Shown: piece after piece, positions 8,795 to 17,331 of the stretch | How positions within the stretch are numbered: the stretch's first letter is position 1 | Layout of the letters: every line of letters starts with the position of its first letter | Assembly: GCA_964418425.1 (NCBI GenBank) | Contig: CAYQLT010000004.1 | Location: 62,001-126,000 of the forward strand | Direction of reading: 5' to 3' | From: CAYQLT01 sp964418425 | Lineage (GTDB): Bacteria; Bacillota; Limnochordia; Limnochordales; Geochordaceae | Length of the DNA stretch: 64,000 nt | The notes under the pieces: model-generated | What the model saw: the letters and a program-made list of their open reading frames with translations, nothing else | What the model was told of the DNA's origin: nothing | Databases searched by the model: none | Position numbers and translations under genes: made by a program

Positions 8795-9856
8795 TCAGGG
8801 TGGCAGAATCGCTTCCGGCACGGGCTGGCTCGTAAACCCCGGGATGGGCCCGATATCGGCCAGCAGGGATTCCCCTTTGGAAAGCGTCCTGGCCTCCCCG
8901 CGCACCAGCAAGCCGGCCGCCACCCCCAGGGGCCCTCCGGCTACCGCCCCACCCACTGCCGCTCCCGCCGCTGCCGCCTCCCGGGATTCCGCGGGCCCCA
9001 GACGCAGCCGAACGCCCAGTGGGGTGCCATCGATCGCCCAAACCTGGCCGGAGGCGCTGAGCTTGCCGGGCCGGCCCAGCGGCCCCGGCGGTTCGGCCTC
9101 GTCCACCTGCACCACGCCCACCATGCCCCGAGGCACCACCAGCGCGTTTTCCAGGCGCAGGTCCTCCAGCACCAGGATGGGTACGGCGTCACCGACTTTG
9201 CTCAGACGCTCCCGTTCATTACTGATGGTTCCCAACAGCCGCACCTGCACCGTGCCCGCGTTCTGGGTAACGGTCACCTTCTTCACGCTGATACGGCTCA
9301 GCGAGGTCCCGCCCCACACATCCCGTGCCAGGGCATCCACCCGCTGCACCAGCCCACCTGTCCGCTTTCCCCCATATAGAAGGGACTCCAGCCACTCCAC
9401 GCGCGCGGTGATGGGCTGCAGGGGCATGGAGCGCAGGGAAGGGGGCGAGACGTCCTTACCGGCCGCAACCAGCGTCATTTCGTACAGACCCTGGTTGAGA
9501 GCCCACTCGACGGCCATCAGTTTGCTCAGCAGGGAGACGTTGGGATTTCCCGGCTTCACCACCGACAGAAGCGTCTGAACCCTGTTGACCAGCGCCGCGC
9601 TGACCTGTTGTTGCCAATCCGGCCCGTAGACCACCTCCGTGGCCCTGTCGATCTGGCCACGAAGCCCCAGGTTGGCCGGCCCCCGGGACCCGGTCAGCAT
9701 GAGGAAAATCTGGTCGACCGCCTCCGACAGGGGCATGCCCAGATCTCCAGAAGGCGCCTGGGCGTCGGCCGGCAGGGAGGCCGCCAACCCCATCAGGACT
9801 GCGAGCACGAGGCCCGAACCCCGCCGCAGGGCGTACCAAAGCGCCCGGCTCCCCAT
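8795..9856 (-). CDS. Exported protein of unknown function, glycine-zipper segment
   Basis: 353 residues, not recognised. An N-terminal signal peptide is clear (LRRGSGLVLAVLMGLAASLPADAQA). The middle is mixed, with short hydrophobic repeats and no catalytic motif that I can name. Residues ~295-320 form an Ala/Gly-rich stretch (AAAGAAVGGAVAGGPLGVAAG) resembling glycine-zipper segments of envelope proteins, followed by a short polar tail. The gene starts 24 bases after the stop of the SLH-beta-barrel gene and precedes the polysaccharide exporter, so a role in the outer membrane or export machinery is plausible. This is inference from location only. Confidence 0.75.
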   Translation of the reverse strand: MGSRALWYALRRGSGLVLAVLMGLAASLPADAQAPSGDLGMPLSEAVDQIFLMLTGSRGPANLGLRGQIDRATEVVYGPDWQQQVSAALVNRVQTLLSVVKPGNPNVSLLSKLMAVEWALNQGLYEMTLVAAGKDVSPPSLRSMPLQPITARVEWLESLLYGGKRTGGLVQRVDALARDVWGGTSLSRISVKKVTVTQNAGTVQVRLLGTISNERERLSKVGDAVPILVLEDLRLENALVVPRGMVGVVQVDEAEPPGPLGRPGKLSASGQVWAIDGTPLGVRLRLGPAESREAAAAGAAVGGAVAGGPLGVAAGLLVRGEARTLSKGESLLADIGPIPGFTSQPVPEAILPP

Positions 9857-9880
9857 TCCCGTCCCTGCCTTCCTTGTCGC

Positions 9881-11890
9881 TTAGAATCGGACGCTCAGCT
9901 GCGCAATGGCATCCGACCGGGAGGGCTCCGATTGGGACCCGCCAAAGTCGATCAAACGGTACCCCAATACCACGGTGGCTCCCGGACTCAGCCGGTAGGC
10001 GATAGACGCCCGTGCCTCCAATCCCGTGCCAGGATTTTCCGAACCCGAACCCGCGGACAGACGCTCCGACCAGGCCACCCCGACGCTGAGGCTGGCATAC
10101 TCTGCACCCCAGTCCACGCTGACGCTGGTTCGGGAACGCTCCGGTCGCTGGCCCGAAGCAAGCTCCTCCACAGAGATGAGTTCGTAGTCAGCGCTCACCG
10201 ATGCGCCCGCCGCCGGCCCCATCCGCACGCCGAAGACGGTGGACAGCTCGGGCTGCCCGTCAGAGGGGTTCAGGCGGGTGGCCCCCGCCTTCACCATGAC
10301 ATGACCCAGGCTGACCGCGGCGTCCACGCCCATACGAGCACCCGGCCGTAGGTGCCCCACCGCCGGCCTGAAATCCGGTGCCACGGCTCCCAACCGGGCG
10401 CCTAACCTCAGCTCTCCCAGCCGCAGGCTGGCGTCAAGCTGCATCGCGCCCGACAAGAGCGGCAGCGCCCAGAGGTTTTGGGCGTACTCGCCCGTCAGGG
10501 TCAGCCAGGGTACGGGGCGATAGCGGGTCACCACCGAGGTGACCGCCGGCCCATCGGCAGCGGAGACCAGTTCCTCGGTGCTGGGGGCCCCCTTGACGAT
10601 AGCAGCCCCCACGACCACTTCCTTGGAAATCACCAGGCTGCCGTCAAGGGCCGCGATGGCCCCCGGAGCCTCCCCGAACCCTGCCTGGGGTGCGCCGATC
10701 AGGCCGACCCCACCCGGGGCTCCGGTCCCACGGGCGACGAGCACCCCCGTCTTCAAGTCCCGGCTCATCAGCCGTGCCTCGATACCCTGGAGGTCCACCA
10801 GCTCTCCCTCGCCCAGGGCAAACGCACTTCCGCCCGGGGGCTCGATGCGCCCCAGCCGCGCCCAGACCCACTGACCGTCGGGAACCGAGACCACGGCTCC
10901 GAACTCTGTAGAACCGCTGACGGCCCCCACCGGGATGACCGTGCCCACTCCGAATCTGCCCGGCTGGCTCACGCTCATCCCCAGCCGATACGCCGAAACT
11001 TCCGGTGCCCCCGTTCCCGCCGAAGCAGCACTCCCTGCGCCAGCACGGACGACCCCCGAAACCCCCCGAACCCCTTGGAGGGGTTGGGGAGCAGGGAGAT
11101 CCGGTGTCACACCGACCAGGTCGTCAGTGGGCGCCTCAACGGCCGAACTGGGTACAGCCTCCTCCTCGCCTTCCGCCGTCTTCTGTGCCGGCTTGTCGGG
11201 AATCCCCGCCTCAGGGAGGGTGGTTTGTGCCGGCGCCCCGCTTCCGGCAGGTCCCCTGCCTGGGGCGCGTGGCGGGACACCTTTCTCGCCGGCCACCTCC
11301 AGCGCCAGACTGGCCCGGGGCGTCAAAGACAGTGGCGGTGTGGCAAGCTCTTCCTCACCCGAAACCACCTGAAAGCCGAGAACCGCCAGCTCGGACGAGA
11401 ACTCCCGTCCCAGGGCTGCCAGGGCGCCGGCGAGCCAACCCCGTTCGGTCGCGGAAACCCCCGCCGCCTCCACAGCCCGGCCCACCACCAGCCCCTTGAG
11501 AAGACCGGAGCCGGAAGGCTGCGGCTCGGTCACCGCCGACAGGCGGCGAAAGGCGTCCACCAGAAGCAACGCGGCCTCATAACGGCTGATGGTGCGCTCT
11601 CCGTCCAAAAGGCCGGGCCGATATTCCAGGACGATTCCCGCACCGATAAGCCGCTCCAGCGTCCGATAGGCCCAGTGGCCGGCCGGAACTTCCGCCAGCG
11701 GCCCGTAGACCGAAACACCCGGCAGCAGGGCCACGCCCTCCGAGCCGGCGGCGGCCGCGCCGCTCGACACGAACCACAATAAGGCCGGCACAACCCACAC
11801 CAGAGGCCACCGGCGCAAGGTCGCCCCGCCCTCGGCCGCCGACCGTGCAGGACGAGATCTTCTTGCTATGCCACGCTGCCCGTGCTCCAT
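9881..11890 (-). CDS. SLH-domain outer-membrane beta-barrel protein (OmpM-like)
   Basis: About 669 residues. After a signal peptide comes an S-layer-homology domain (VPAGHWAYRTLERLIGAGIV and ISRYEAALLLVDAFRRL, roughly residues 68-125). A Pro/Ala-rich linker follows, then a long C-terminal half of alternating amphipathic strands ending in AQLSVRF with a terminal phenylalanine, the usual signal for Bam-dependent barrels. SLH plus barrel is the OmpM / Thermotoga Omp-beta / SlpA design, in which the SLH domain grips peptidoglycan-linked polymer and the barrel sits in the outer membrane. The start is uncertain: ATG at 11890 has a weak AAGG; a TTG at 11914 has GGAGG 11 bases ahead. It lies next to a second SLH protein. 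Confidence 0.85.
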   Translation of the reverse strand: MEHGQRGIARRSRPARSAAEGGATLRRWPLVWVVPALLWFVSSGAAAAGSEGVALLPGVSVYGPLAEVPAGHWAYRTLERLIGAGIVLEYRPGLLDGERTISRYEAALLLVDAFRRLSAVTEPQPSGSGLLKGLVVGRAVEAAGVSATERGWLAGALAALGREFSSELAVLGFQVVSGEEELATPPLSLTPRASLALEVAGEKGVPPRAPGRGPAGSGAPAQTTLPEAGIPDKPAQKTAEGEEEAVPSSAVEAPTDDLVGVTPDLPAPQPLQGVRGVSGVVRAGAGSAASAGTGAPEVSAYRLGMSVSQPGRFGVGTVIPVGAVSGSTEFGAVVSVPDGQWVWARLGRIEPPGGSAFALGEGELVDLQGIEARLMSRDLKTGVLVARGTGAPGGVGLIGAPQAGFGEAPGAIAALDGSLVISKEVVVGAAIVKGAPSTEELVSAADGPAVTSVVTRYRPVPWLTLTGEYAQNLWALPLLSGAMQLDASLRLGELRLGARLGAVAPDFRPAVGHLRPGARMGVDAAVSLGHVMVKAGATRLNPSDGQPELSTVFGVRMGPAAGASVSADYELISVEELASGQRPERSRTSVSVDWGAEYASLSVGVAWSERLSAGSGSENPGTGLEARASIAYRLSPGATVVLGYRLIDFGGSQSEPSRSDAIAQLSVRF

Positions 11891-11940
11891 ATGCACCGGG
11901 AACCTTCGCTGCAAATGCGTGTGGCCCTCCAGGAAAAGGT

Positions 11941-12387
11941 CTAACAGTTACCCTTCGACTGCTTGAGGTAGCGCTCCGCCAAGATCACGGCAGCCAGGTC
12001 GTCCAGAGGAACCGGCGGCACCCGCAACCCCACCGGCACCAGACGCCAAAGACCTCGCGGCCGATGTTCGGACCAGTAACGCGCCCGCGCCAGACGGGAC
12101 GTGCCCTGCTCGTCGACGCGCCGGATCCCGCCTGCCCGCTGAACCGCCTCCACGGGAGCCAGGTCTCGCTCCACCAGGCGGCTGGCCGTCCGATCGCCTA
12201 CCACCACGGCGCCCGGCGAGTACTCTCTCACCAACCTCGTCACCTCTTCGGCGAGCCTCTGGCGCGACACGACGCCTCGAAACAGCACGCCTCGCTCCCT
12301 GTCGACCACCGCCACCCCGCACTTGTCCCGCCCCGGGTCGATGGCCAGCACCGACCCGGATTTCCTCGTCCCCCCGGACCCTCCCAT
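11941..12387 (-). CDS. YqgF/RuvX-like RNase-H-fold protein
   Basis: Small RNase-H-fold protein of 148 residues related to the YqgF/RuvX family, which is linked to pre-16S rRNA processing or Holliday junction resolution. The first acidic motif is clear (LAIDPGRDKCGVAVVD, ~14-29), as is the second strand AVVVGDRT and a C-terminal acidic helix (PLDDLAAVILAERYLKQ). It diverges from canonical YqgF, so the exact reaction is open. The ATG at 12387 follows GGGCGGAG directly; upstream GTG starts are possible. The preceding 173-base spacer holds a strong GC hairpin. Confidence 0.75.
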   Translation of the reverse strand: MGGSGGTRKSGSVLAIDPGRDKCGVAVVDRERGVLFRGVVSRQRLAEEVTRLVREYSPGAVVVGDRTASRLVERDLAPVEAVQRAGGIRRVDEQGTSRLARARYWSEHRPRGLWRLVPVGLRVPPVPLDDLAAVILAERYLKQSKGNC

Positions 12388-12419
12388 CTCCGCCCCCCAT
12401 GGCCTCCTAACCGACACTG

Positions 12420-12452
12420 CGGGCGGGCCCCGCCTCCGGCAGGGCCCGCCCG
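12420..12452. repeat. Perfect GC-rich inverted repeat
   Basis: Eleven-base arms (CGGGCGGGCCC at 12420-12430 and its complement at 12442-12452) around an 11-base loop, between the SLH coiled-coil gene and the yqgF-like gene. It would make a very stable hairpin in the transcript. No T run follows, so it may be an attenuating or RNA-stabilising hairpin rather than a classic terminator. Confidence 0.6.
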
Positions 12453-12560
12453 GGTAGGAGCCCGCATCCACGCTTCCGATGCCGTGCCGTGCGCCTGGAA
12501 CCCGGATTCGCTGCCCCCGGAACCCCGGCGACAGGCTCCCGTCGGCGCGACCAGTAACCC

Positions 12561-14537
12561 TTACCTCCCGGGCAGCAGCACGCCCGCGGCCACCGCCAGC
12601 AGGATGCCCAGCCAGATCAGGCCCGGCGAGCGAAGCGGCTCATTGAGCCTGCGGTTCACTTCGCTCACCCGCCGGTCCAGCTCCTGCCGGGCCGTCTCCA
12701 GCTCCTGCCGGGTGGCGCTTTGCTGCTCCAGGTTCTGCACCCGAGTGAAGAGGGTGCCGAAGTTGCCCGTGGCATCCGCTCGGATGGCATCCACGTCCCG
12801 CCGCAGTGCGGCCGAAGACTCCTCCACCGCACGCAATCGGGTAGACACCACGCCGCCGTCCTCCGCAAATCGGTTCTCCAGTGCCGTCACCCGGTCGGCC
12901 AGGTCACCGCGTTGCGCCTGCGCGGCGTTGGCCTGATCCCGAAGCGCCAGCACCTCGTTGTCCAGCACGTTGATGCGGCTGGTGGCCGTCTCCTGAGTCG
13001 CCTCCACCGCCGCCAGCCGCCGCGCCAGATCCTGGGTCTGACCGAGGGCGCCGTCCAGCTGCCCCGACAACGCCCCGATGCGGCTCTCCGCCGCACCCAG
13101 CCGCTCGCCCAGCTGCCCGGCCTGGCTTTGCAGCGCTCCCACGCTCCTGCCCAGATCCGCCACGCCCGACTCCAGCGCCGCCACCCGGCCCGGCAGCATC
13201 CCGGTCCGCTCCGTCAGCTCGCCCAGCGCCGCCGCCAGTTCGCCGGCCTGCCGCTGAACAGCCCCCACGTCCTCCCGAGCCGCCGCAAGGCCGCTCTCCA
13301 GCGCTTCTACCCGCCGGGCCGTGCCAGCCCCCGACTCCTCCACCGCCGCCAGCCGCCGCGCCAGATCCTGGGTCTGACCGAGGGCGCCGTCCAGCTGCCC
13401 CGACAACGCCCCGATGCGGCTCTCCGCCGCACCCAGCCGCTCGCCCAGCTGCCCGGCCTGGCTTTGCAGCGCTCCCACGCTCTGCCCCAAGCTCGCCACA
13501 CCCGACTCCAGCGCCGTCAGTCGCCCGGCCAGGCCGTCGGTGCGGCTGGACAGATCACCCGCCTGCTGCCGAACCGCTGACACCTGAGCCGCCAGCTCGC
13601 CGCTGCGGCGGTCCAGCGCCGCCACCCTCTCTCCCAGGTCGCGCAGGTCGCTTCGAAGAGGCGGAAGCTCGCTGTCCAGCCGGATACCCAGGTCACTGGC
13701 CTGGTTTTCCACCACCGTAACTCGACCCAAAAGCTCGATGGTGCGATCATCCAGGGAGCCGGCCAGGGACCGCAGAGCCTCCACACCCTGTCCCAGCTCC
13801 CCGACTCGCCCGTCCACCGCCTGCACCCGGCCGCTCAGATCGGAGACGTCGGAACGGGTCACGGCGATGTCGCCCCGTATACCCTCCCGCCACGTGGCGG
13901 CCAGCTCCAGCTCGCGCTCCAGCTCCTGGATCCGCTGCAGCAGAGAAGCGATGTGCTCTGCCACCGCCTCGGGCAGTTGCTCGGATATGACCGCGACGAT
14001 GGCGGCCCGAACCTCATCCGTCAGCTGGAAAGGCCGCTCGATGGGCTGCTCCACCACAACCCGTTCCGTCACCTGAGGCTGCTTTTCAACGATGACCCGC
14101 TCCACAACCCGTTCCGCTGCCAGCTTCTCCGCCAGCATCCGCTCCAGGTCCTTCGCGAGCTGCTCGCGGGCAGCCGCAACGCTCTGCTGGATCTCGGCCG
14201 TGGCCCGAGCCGACACCCGCTGGCTCACGTCGCCCGCCACCTGGGCCGACAGCCCCCGGACCTCGTCGGATACGCTTTGCTGCAGCAACGCCTCCAGGCG
14301 AGTGAGCATCCGAGAGAAAATCATGGCCGCCTCGTACCGGGTCAAGGTCCGCGACCCGCCGAAGGTCCCATCCGGATACCCCTCCACCAGCCCGGCGGCC
14401 GCCAGATTGGCGATGGCCTGATACGCCCAGTGGGATTCCGGAACGTCCACAAAGGGGCTCTTCTGCGCCCCCGCCAACGCCGGGGAAGCGGCCGCCAAAG
14501 CTACCGCTACCACGGCTGCCAGGGCCTTTCGCGACAT
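12561..14537 (-). CDS. SLH / coiled-coil / C-terminal anchor protein (Omp-alpha-like spacer)
   Basis: 658 residues in three parts. A signal peptide ends near ALAGAQK. One SLH domain follows (SPFVDVPESHWAYQAIANL to TLTRYEAAMIFSRML, ~27-85). A very long coiled coil of Glu/Gln/Ala/Leu heptads fills ~90-635, and one C-terminal hydrophobic segment (LIWLGILLAVAAGVLLPGR) ends the chain. This matches Thermotoga Omp-alpha: SLH head on the wall, rod spanning the periplasm, membrane tail. The rod contains a near-exact duplication (SVGALQSQAGQLGERLGAAE and following, twice), encoded by a 145-bp direct repeat. The start ATG has GGAGGGGG 12 bases ahead and follows a ~570-base leader with two sigma-H-like promoters. 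Confidence 0.88.
   Translation of the reverse strand: MSRKALAAVVAVALAAASPALAGAQKSPFVDVPESHWAYQAIANLAAAGLVEGYPDGTFGGSRTLTRYEAAMIFSRMLTRLEALLQQSVSDEVRGLSAQVAGDVSQRVSARATAEIQQSVAAAREQLAKDLERMLAEKLAAERVVERVIVEKQPQVTERVVVEQPIERPFQLTDEVRAAIVAVISEQLPEAVAEHIASLLQRIQELERELELAATWREGIRGDIAVTRSDVSDLSGRVQAVDGRVGELGQGVEALRSLAGSLDDRTIELLGRVTVVENQASDLGIRLDSELPPLRSDLRDLGERVAALDRRSGELAAQVSAVRQQAGDLSSRTDGLAGRLTALESGVASLGQSVGALQSQAGQLGERLGAAESRIGALSGQLDGALGQTQDLARRLAAVEESGAGTARRVEALESGLAAAREDVGAVQRQAGELAAALGELTERTGMLPGRVAALESGVADLGRSVGALQSQAGQLGERLGAAESRIGALSGQLDGALGQTQDLARRLAAVEATQETATSRINVLDNEVLALRDQANAAQAQRGDLADRVTALENRFAEDGGVVSTRLRAVEESSAALRRDVDAIRADATGNFGTLFTRVQNLEQQSATRQELETARQELDRRVSEVNRRLNEPLRSPGLIWLGILLAVAAGVLLPGR
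13001..13145 (-). repeat. 145-bp direct repeat, copy 1
   Basis: By eye identical over 145 bases to 13337-13481, offset 336 bases (112 codons), so the reading frame is kept. Both lie inside the coiled-coil gene. Identity at every base, including third positions, suggests recent duplication or gene conversion. Confidence 0.9.
13337..13481 (-). repeat. 145-bp direct repeat, copy 2
   Basis: Second copy of the repeat at 13001-13145, encoding the same heptad block of the rod. Recombination between copies would remove or add 112 residues without a frameshift. Confidence 0.9.
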
Positions 14538-14819
14538 TCGGCATTAACCCCCTCCGCGGGAAATTTCGTGCCCGTTCGAGCCGCAAGCACCGTGCAACGG
14601 TCGCGGGGGGAAGCGAGCTTACCGCCCGGCCCTCACCTCAGACCCCATCGGCGACCCGCCCGCACCGCCCAACCCCGTGCCGCTGTCGCGTCCCGGGTGA
14701 AGCGCCTGAGCCCTCCTCTCCCTGGCCGGATGGCCCGGCCACCCTAACCCCCGGGAGAGCCTCGCGCTGAAGCGCCTGTCCAGGTTAGCCTCGCGGGAGA
14801 CCTGATGCCCGTCGCACAG

Positions 14820-14844
14820 ATTCTGTGGCCGGGCCCCATGTCCT
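14820..14844 (-). promoter_or_regulatory. Sigma-H-like promoter, proximal, SLH spacer gene
   Basis: Minus strand GCAGGACAT, 17 bases from AGGA to GAAT, -10 element ACAGAATCT. It matches RnAGGA / RnnGAAT at all core positions. Transcription would start near 14813. Confidence 0.55.
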
Positions 14845-15043
14845 GCTACGAGAGGAAATCGAAGGCGCCCAACTGTTTACATCCCTCGGGCGCGGGTCGA
14901 GGGGCAAAAACGGGAGCGGCCGGGGATCTGCGACGAACCTTGCTGCCATTGCTGCCCAGAATGACCCTGCCGGGCCTGGTGAGTGTCCCTGTTTCCTCAG
15001 AGGCCGGCGAAAGTCCCGACAACCCGGCCGCTCGCCCACCCCT

Positions 15044-15068
15044 TTTCGACCTCAACCGCCGGATTCCT
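15044..15068 (-). promoter_or_regulatory. Sigma-H-like promoter, distal, SLH spacer gene
   Basis: Minus strand GCAGGAATC with AGGA at 15065-15068, 17 bases, then GTCGAAAAG with GAAA at 15044-15047. Same spacing as the other copies, one base off the -10 consensus. Confidence 0.45.
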
Positions 15069-15108
15069 GCTTGATTGTGGGAAAACGCGTCGCCAACCCC
15101 GGAAACCC

Positions 15109-16410
15109 TCACGACCCCATCCCCTCCGCCGGTTCCACCCGAAGACGGATCTGCAGGGGGCCGTCGGTGTTGAACGTGTCATCGGCTGCCACCGCCACCA
15201 CCCTCAGCGGCCCCTTGCCCTGCCGGCGCCGCAGTTCCGCGACGACCCGGGCGAACTCATCGGCGCTCACCAGCCGCCCCACGGTGCCGTCCGGCCCGGT
15301 CACCATGCCGCCGTAGGTGATGGCCACCTGGTTGGCGGCCTGCAGCAGCTCCAGGACCCTGTCCTCCACCTGCCCCTGCCCGTCGCCATCCACCACCACC
15401 TGGGCGACCACCTGTCCGCGCCGAAACGCGAGCCCCCTGGGGATCAACTCCAGCCCCACGGCCACGTTTTCCCCCCACAGGGTATTGCGCACGGCCCGGG
15501 CCCGAACCACCCACGGGCCCTTTCCCGACGCCATCGCCTCCACCGCACTGTCGAACTCGTCGGGCGAGATGCGCACCACGCTGCCCTCGGCCTCACCCCC
15601 CAACCCTGAACCCATACGGGCGCGGGCTGCCGCCTCGACCCGCTTCAGAAAGTCCAGCAGTCGGGACTGGGCCACGGCCCGATCCCCGCCTGCATCGATG
15701 ACGGCTGCCAGCACGATCTCCCCCCGCTGGAAGGCCACGCTTTCGTACTGCAGGCGCTGGGCGGCGTTCCACAGCGTGATGATGGCTTCGCTCAGCTGGC
15801 GCTCCGTGCTCTCCAGCGCGGCGATCTGCCCCTGCAGCTCCTCCACCCGCTGGCTCAGGGCCCGGCCGAGCTGGGTGAGCTGCTCCACCCGAGCCACCTG
15901 GAACTCCAGGTCCCGGCGAGCCTCCTCCAGACGACGCTGCGCCTGGGCCAGCTGTTCCCGGGTCGTCTGCAGCTCCCGGCGGAGTTCCCCCAGCGAGTGC
16001 TGGGCCCGCTCCAGTTCCGCTTCGGCCTGCTCCCGCTGCTGAACGGCCTGCTGGCTTCGGGCCACCGCCTCGTCCCGGGCCCGGTTCGCCTGCTCCACCA
16101 GCCGCTGCTGGACTTCCAGCTCCCTTTGGAGTTCGGCCAGCTGGCCGCGGTAACGGGCCAGGGTCTGCTGGATCTCGTCGATGCGGAATAGCGCCAGCCG
16201 CACCTCGCTGGAAAGGGCCACCATCAACCCCAGGGAGGCCGACGCGATCAGAATCCCTGTGAGCACCGTGATGACCACCGACGTGTGACGCGGCCGCAAC
16301 CCGAAGATGGAAAGGCGCCGGCGCCCGACAAGCCGGCCGACCCGGTCGCCGATGATGGCGATGATGCCGGCCATGAGCATGAGCGCGGCCGTCAGGCCCA
16401 CGCTGTACAA
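15109..16410 (-). CDS. DUF3084 membrane/coiled-coil protein
   Basis: 433 residues of the DUF3084 family, whose function is unknown. Two N-terminal membrane helices (VGLTAALMLMAGIIAIIGD and VVITVLTGILIASASLGLMV) flank a basic loop (RVGRLVGRRR). A long coiled coil (~75-220) and a C-terminal globular domain follow. I choose the TTG at 16410: GGAGGGGG lies at optimal distance and the family begins with L-Y-S-V-G-L; an earlier in-frame start at 16473 adds a tail with no family character. It sits between lptB and the SLH proteins, suggesting an envelope or cell-shape role (inference). Confidence 0.85.
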   Translation of the reverse strand: MYSVGLTAALMLMAGIIAIIGDRVGRLVGRRRLSIFGLRPRHTSVVITVLTGILIASASLGLMVALSSEVRLALFRIDEIQQTLARYRGQLAELQRELEVQQRLVEQANRARDEAVARSQQAVQQREQAEAELERAQHSLGELRRELQTTREQLAQAQRRLEEARRDLEFQVARVEQLTQLGRALSQRVEELQGQIAALESTERQLSEAIITLWNAAQRLQYESVAFQRGEIVLAAVIDAGGDRAVAQSRLLDFLKRVEAAARARMGSGLGGEAEGSVVRISPDEFDSAVEAMASGKGPWVVRARAVRNTLWGENVAVGLELIPRGLAFRRGQVVAQVVVDGDGQGQVEDRVLELLQAANQVAITYGGMVTGPDGTVGRLVSADEFARVVAELRRRQGKGPLRVVAVAADDTFNTDGPLQIRLRVEPAEGMGS

Positions 16411-16539
16411 GCGGGCGCACCCCCTCCACCCTTTCTCGCATCTACCAGTAAGATTCGGTGGCGCGGGCCCCAAGCAGCCCCATGGGGTTCGGCGGCGCGG
16501 GCCGCAGGCGGCCCCGCGAAGGCTGGCCGGCCTGAGGGC

Positions 16540-17331
16540 CTACAGGCGGAAATGCTCCCCGAAGTAATGGCGGCGGGCCTCGGCATCCTCGGCGATGATC
16601 CGGGACGGCCCGCTTACCAGTATCCGGCCCTGGTATATGATGTAAGCCCGGTCCGTGATGGCCAAGGTCTCCCGAACGTTATGATCGGTGATGAGAACGC
16701 CGATGCCACGGCCTACCAACTGCCGCACCAGCCTCTGGAGATCCGCCACGGCGATGGGGTCCACCCCGGTGAACGGTTCGTCCAGCAGCAGAAACCGCGG
16801 GTCGAGGGCGAGAGCACGGGTCACCTCGGTGCGCCGCCGCAGACCCCCCGAGAGAAGCGCGGCCTTCGTCCCTCGCACGTGCGCCAGCCCGAACTCCTCC
16901 AGCAGCACGTCCACCCGCCGACGGATCTCCCGGGGGTCGGCTCCCCGCAGCTGGAGCACCGCGCGGAGGTTGTCCTCCACGCTCAGACGCCTGAAGACCG
17001 ACGGCTCCTGGGCCAGGTACCCGATGCCCAACCGGCTGCGTCGATACACCGGCCAGTCCGTCACATCCTGGCCGTTGAGCCACACCCGTCCCTCGTCCGG
17101 GCGCACGAGCCCCACCATCAGGTAAAACGTGGTGGTCTTGCCGGCCCCGTTGGGCCCCAGCAACCCCACCACCTCGCCGCTGCGAACCTCCAGGTCCACC
17201 CCGTCCACCACGGCGCGGCCGCCATAGCGCTTGACCAATCCTCGGGCCGCCAGCACCGAGGGCCCGCCGGCACCCGCCTGGGCCGGCGAATCGCGGGCCG
17301 TCAACCCCTCCACCGCGCCGGCCACGCTCAT
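16540..17331 (-). CDS. lptB: LPS transport ATPase LptB
   Basis: Cytoplasmic ATPase that powers LptF/LptG to extract LPS from the inner membrane. It shows Walker A GPNGAGKTTT (~59-68), Q-loop YLAQEPSVF, Walker B FLLLDEPF with catalytic Glu, and the H-loop ITDHNVRE. The LptB-typical C-terminal IVYQG-like strand (AYIIYQGRI) is present. The signature loop reads LSGGLRRR instead of the usual LSGGERRR, an odd Glu-to-Leu change. The start ATG (17331) overlaps the TGA of the upstream epimerase (ATGA), so the two are coupled. 263 residues. The other lpt genes are 12 kb upstream in the same orientation. Confidence 0.93.
   Translation of the reverse strand: MSVAGAVEGLTARDSPAQAGAGGPSVLAARGLVKRYGGRAVVDGVDLEVRSGEVVGLLGPNGAGKTTTFYLMVGLVRPDEGRVWLNGQDVTDWPVYRRSRLGIGYLAQEPSVFRRLSVEDNLRAVLQLRGADPREIRRRVDVLLEEFGLAHVRGTKAALLSGGLRRRTEVTRALALDPRFLLLDEPFTGVDPIAVADLQRLVRQLVGRGIGVLITDHNVRETLAITDRAYIIYQGRILVSGPSRIIAEDAEARRHYFGEHFRL

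Larger units (their letters stand above)
14538..15108 (-). promoter_or_regulatory. Long (571-base) leader of the SLH spacer gene
   Basis: Largest gene-free stretch in the window, between the DUF3084 gene and the SLH rod gene. Two AGGA-N17-GAA(A/T) motifs lie inside (14820-14844 and 15044-15068), so the message would have a leader of ~275 or ~500 bases. A small minus-strand reading frame at 14785-15039 has no recognisable protein character and I do not call it. I could not assign the leader to a known riboswitch class. Confidence 0.5.

Noticed and set aside
14785..15039. Possible 84-residue gene in the SLH leader
   Set aside because: No ribosome site, no family character, and the region fits a leader with promoters.
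14538..15108. Riboswitch such as c-di-GMP class
   Set aside because: I could not find the conserved core bases of any riboswitch class I know.
16456..16516. Pair of similar GC-rich 26-base segments between lptB and the DUF3084 gene
   Set aside because: Similarity is imperfect and the composition is simple (GGCGCGGGCC), so chance is likely.
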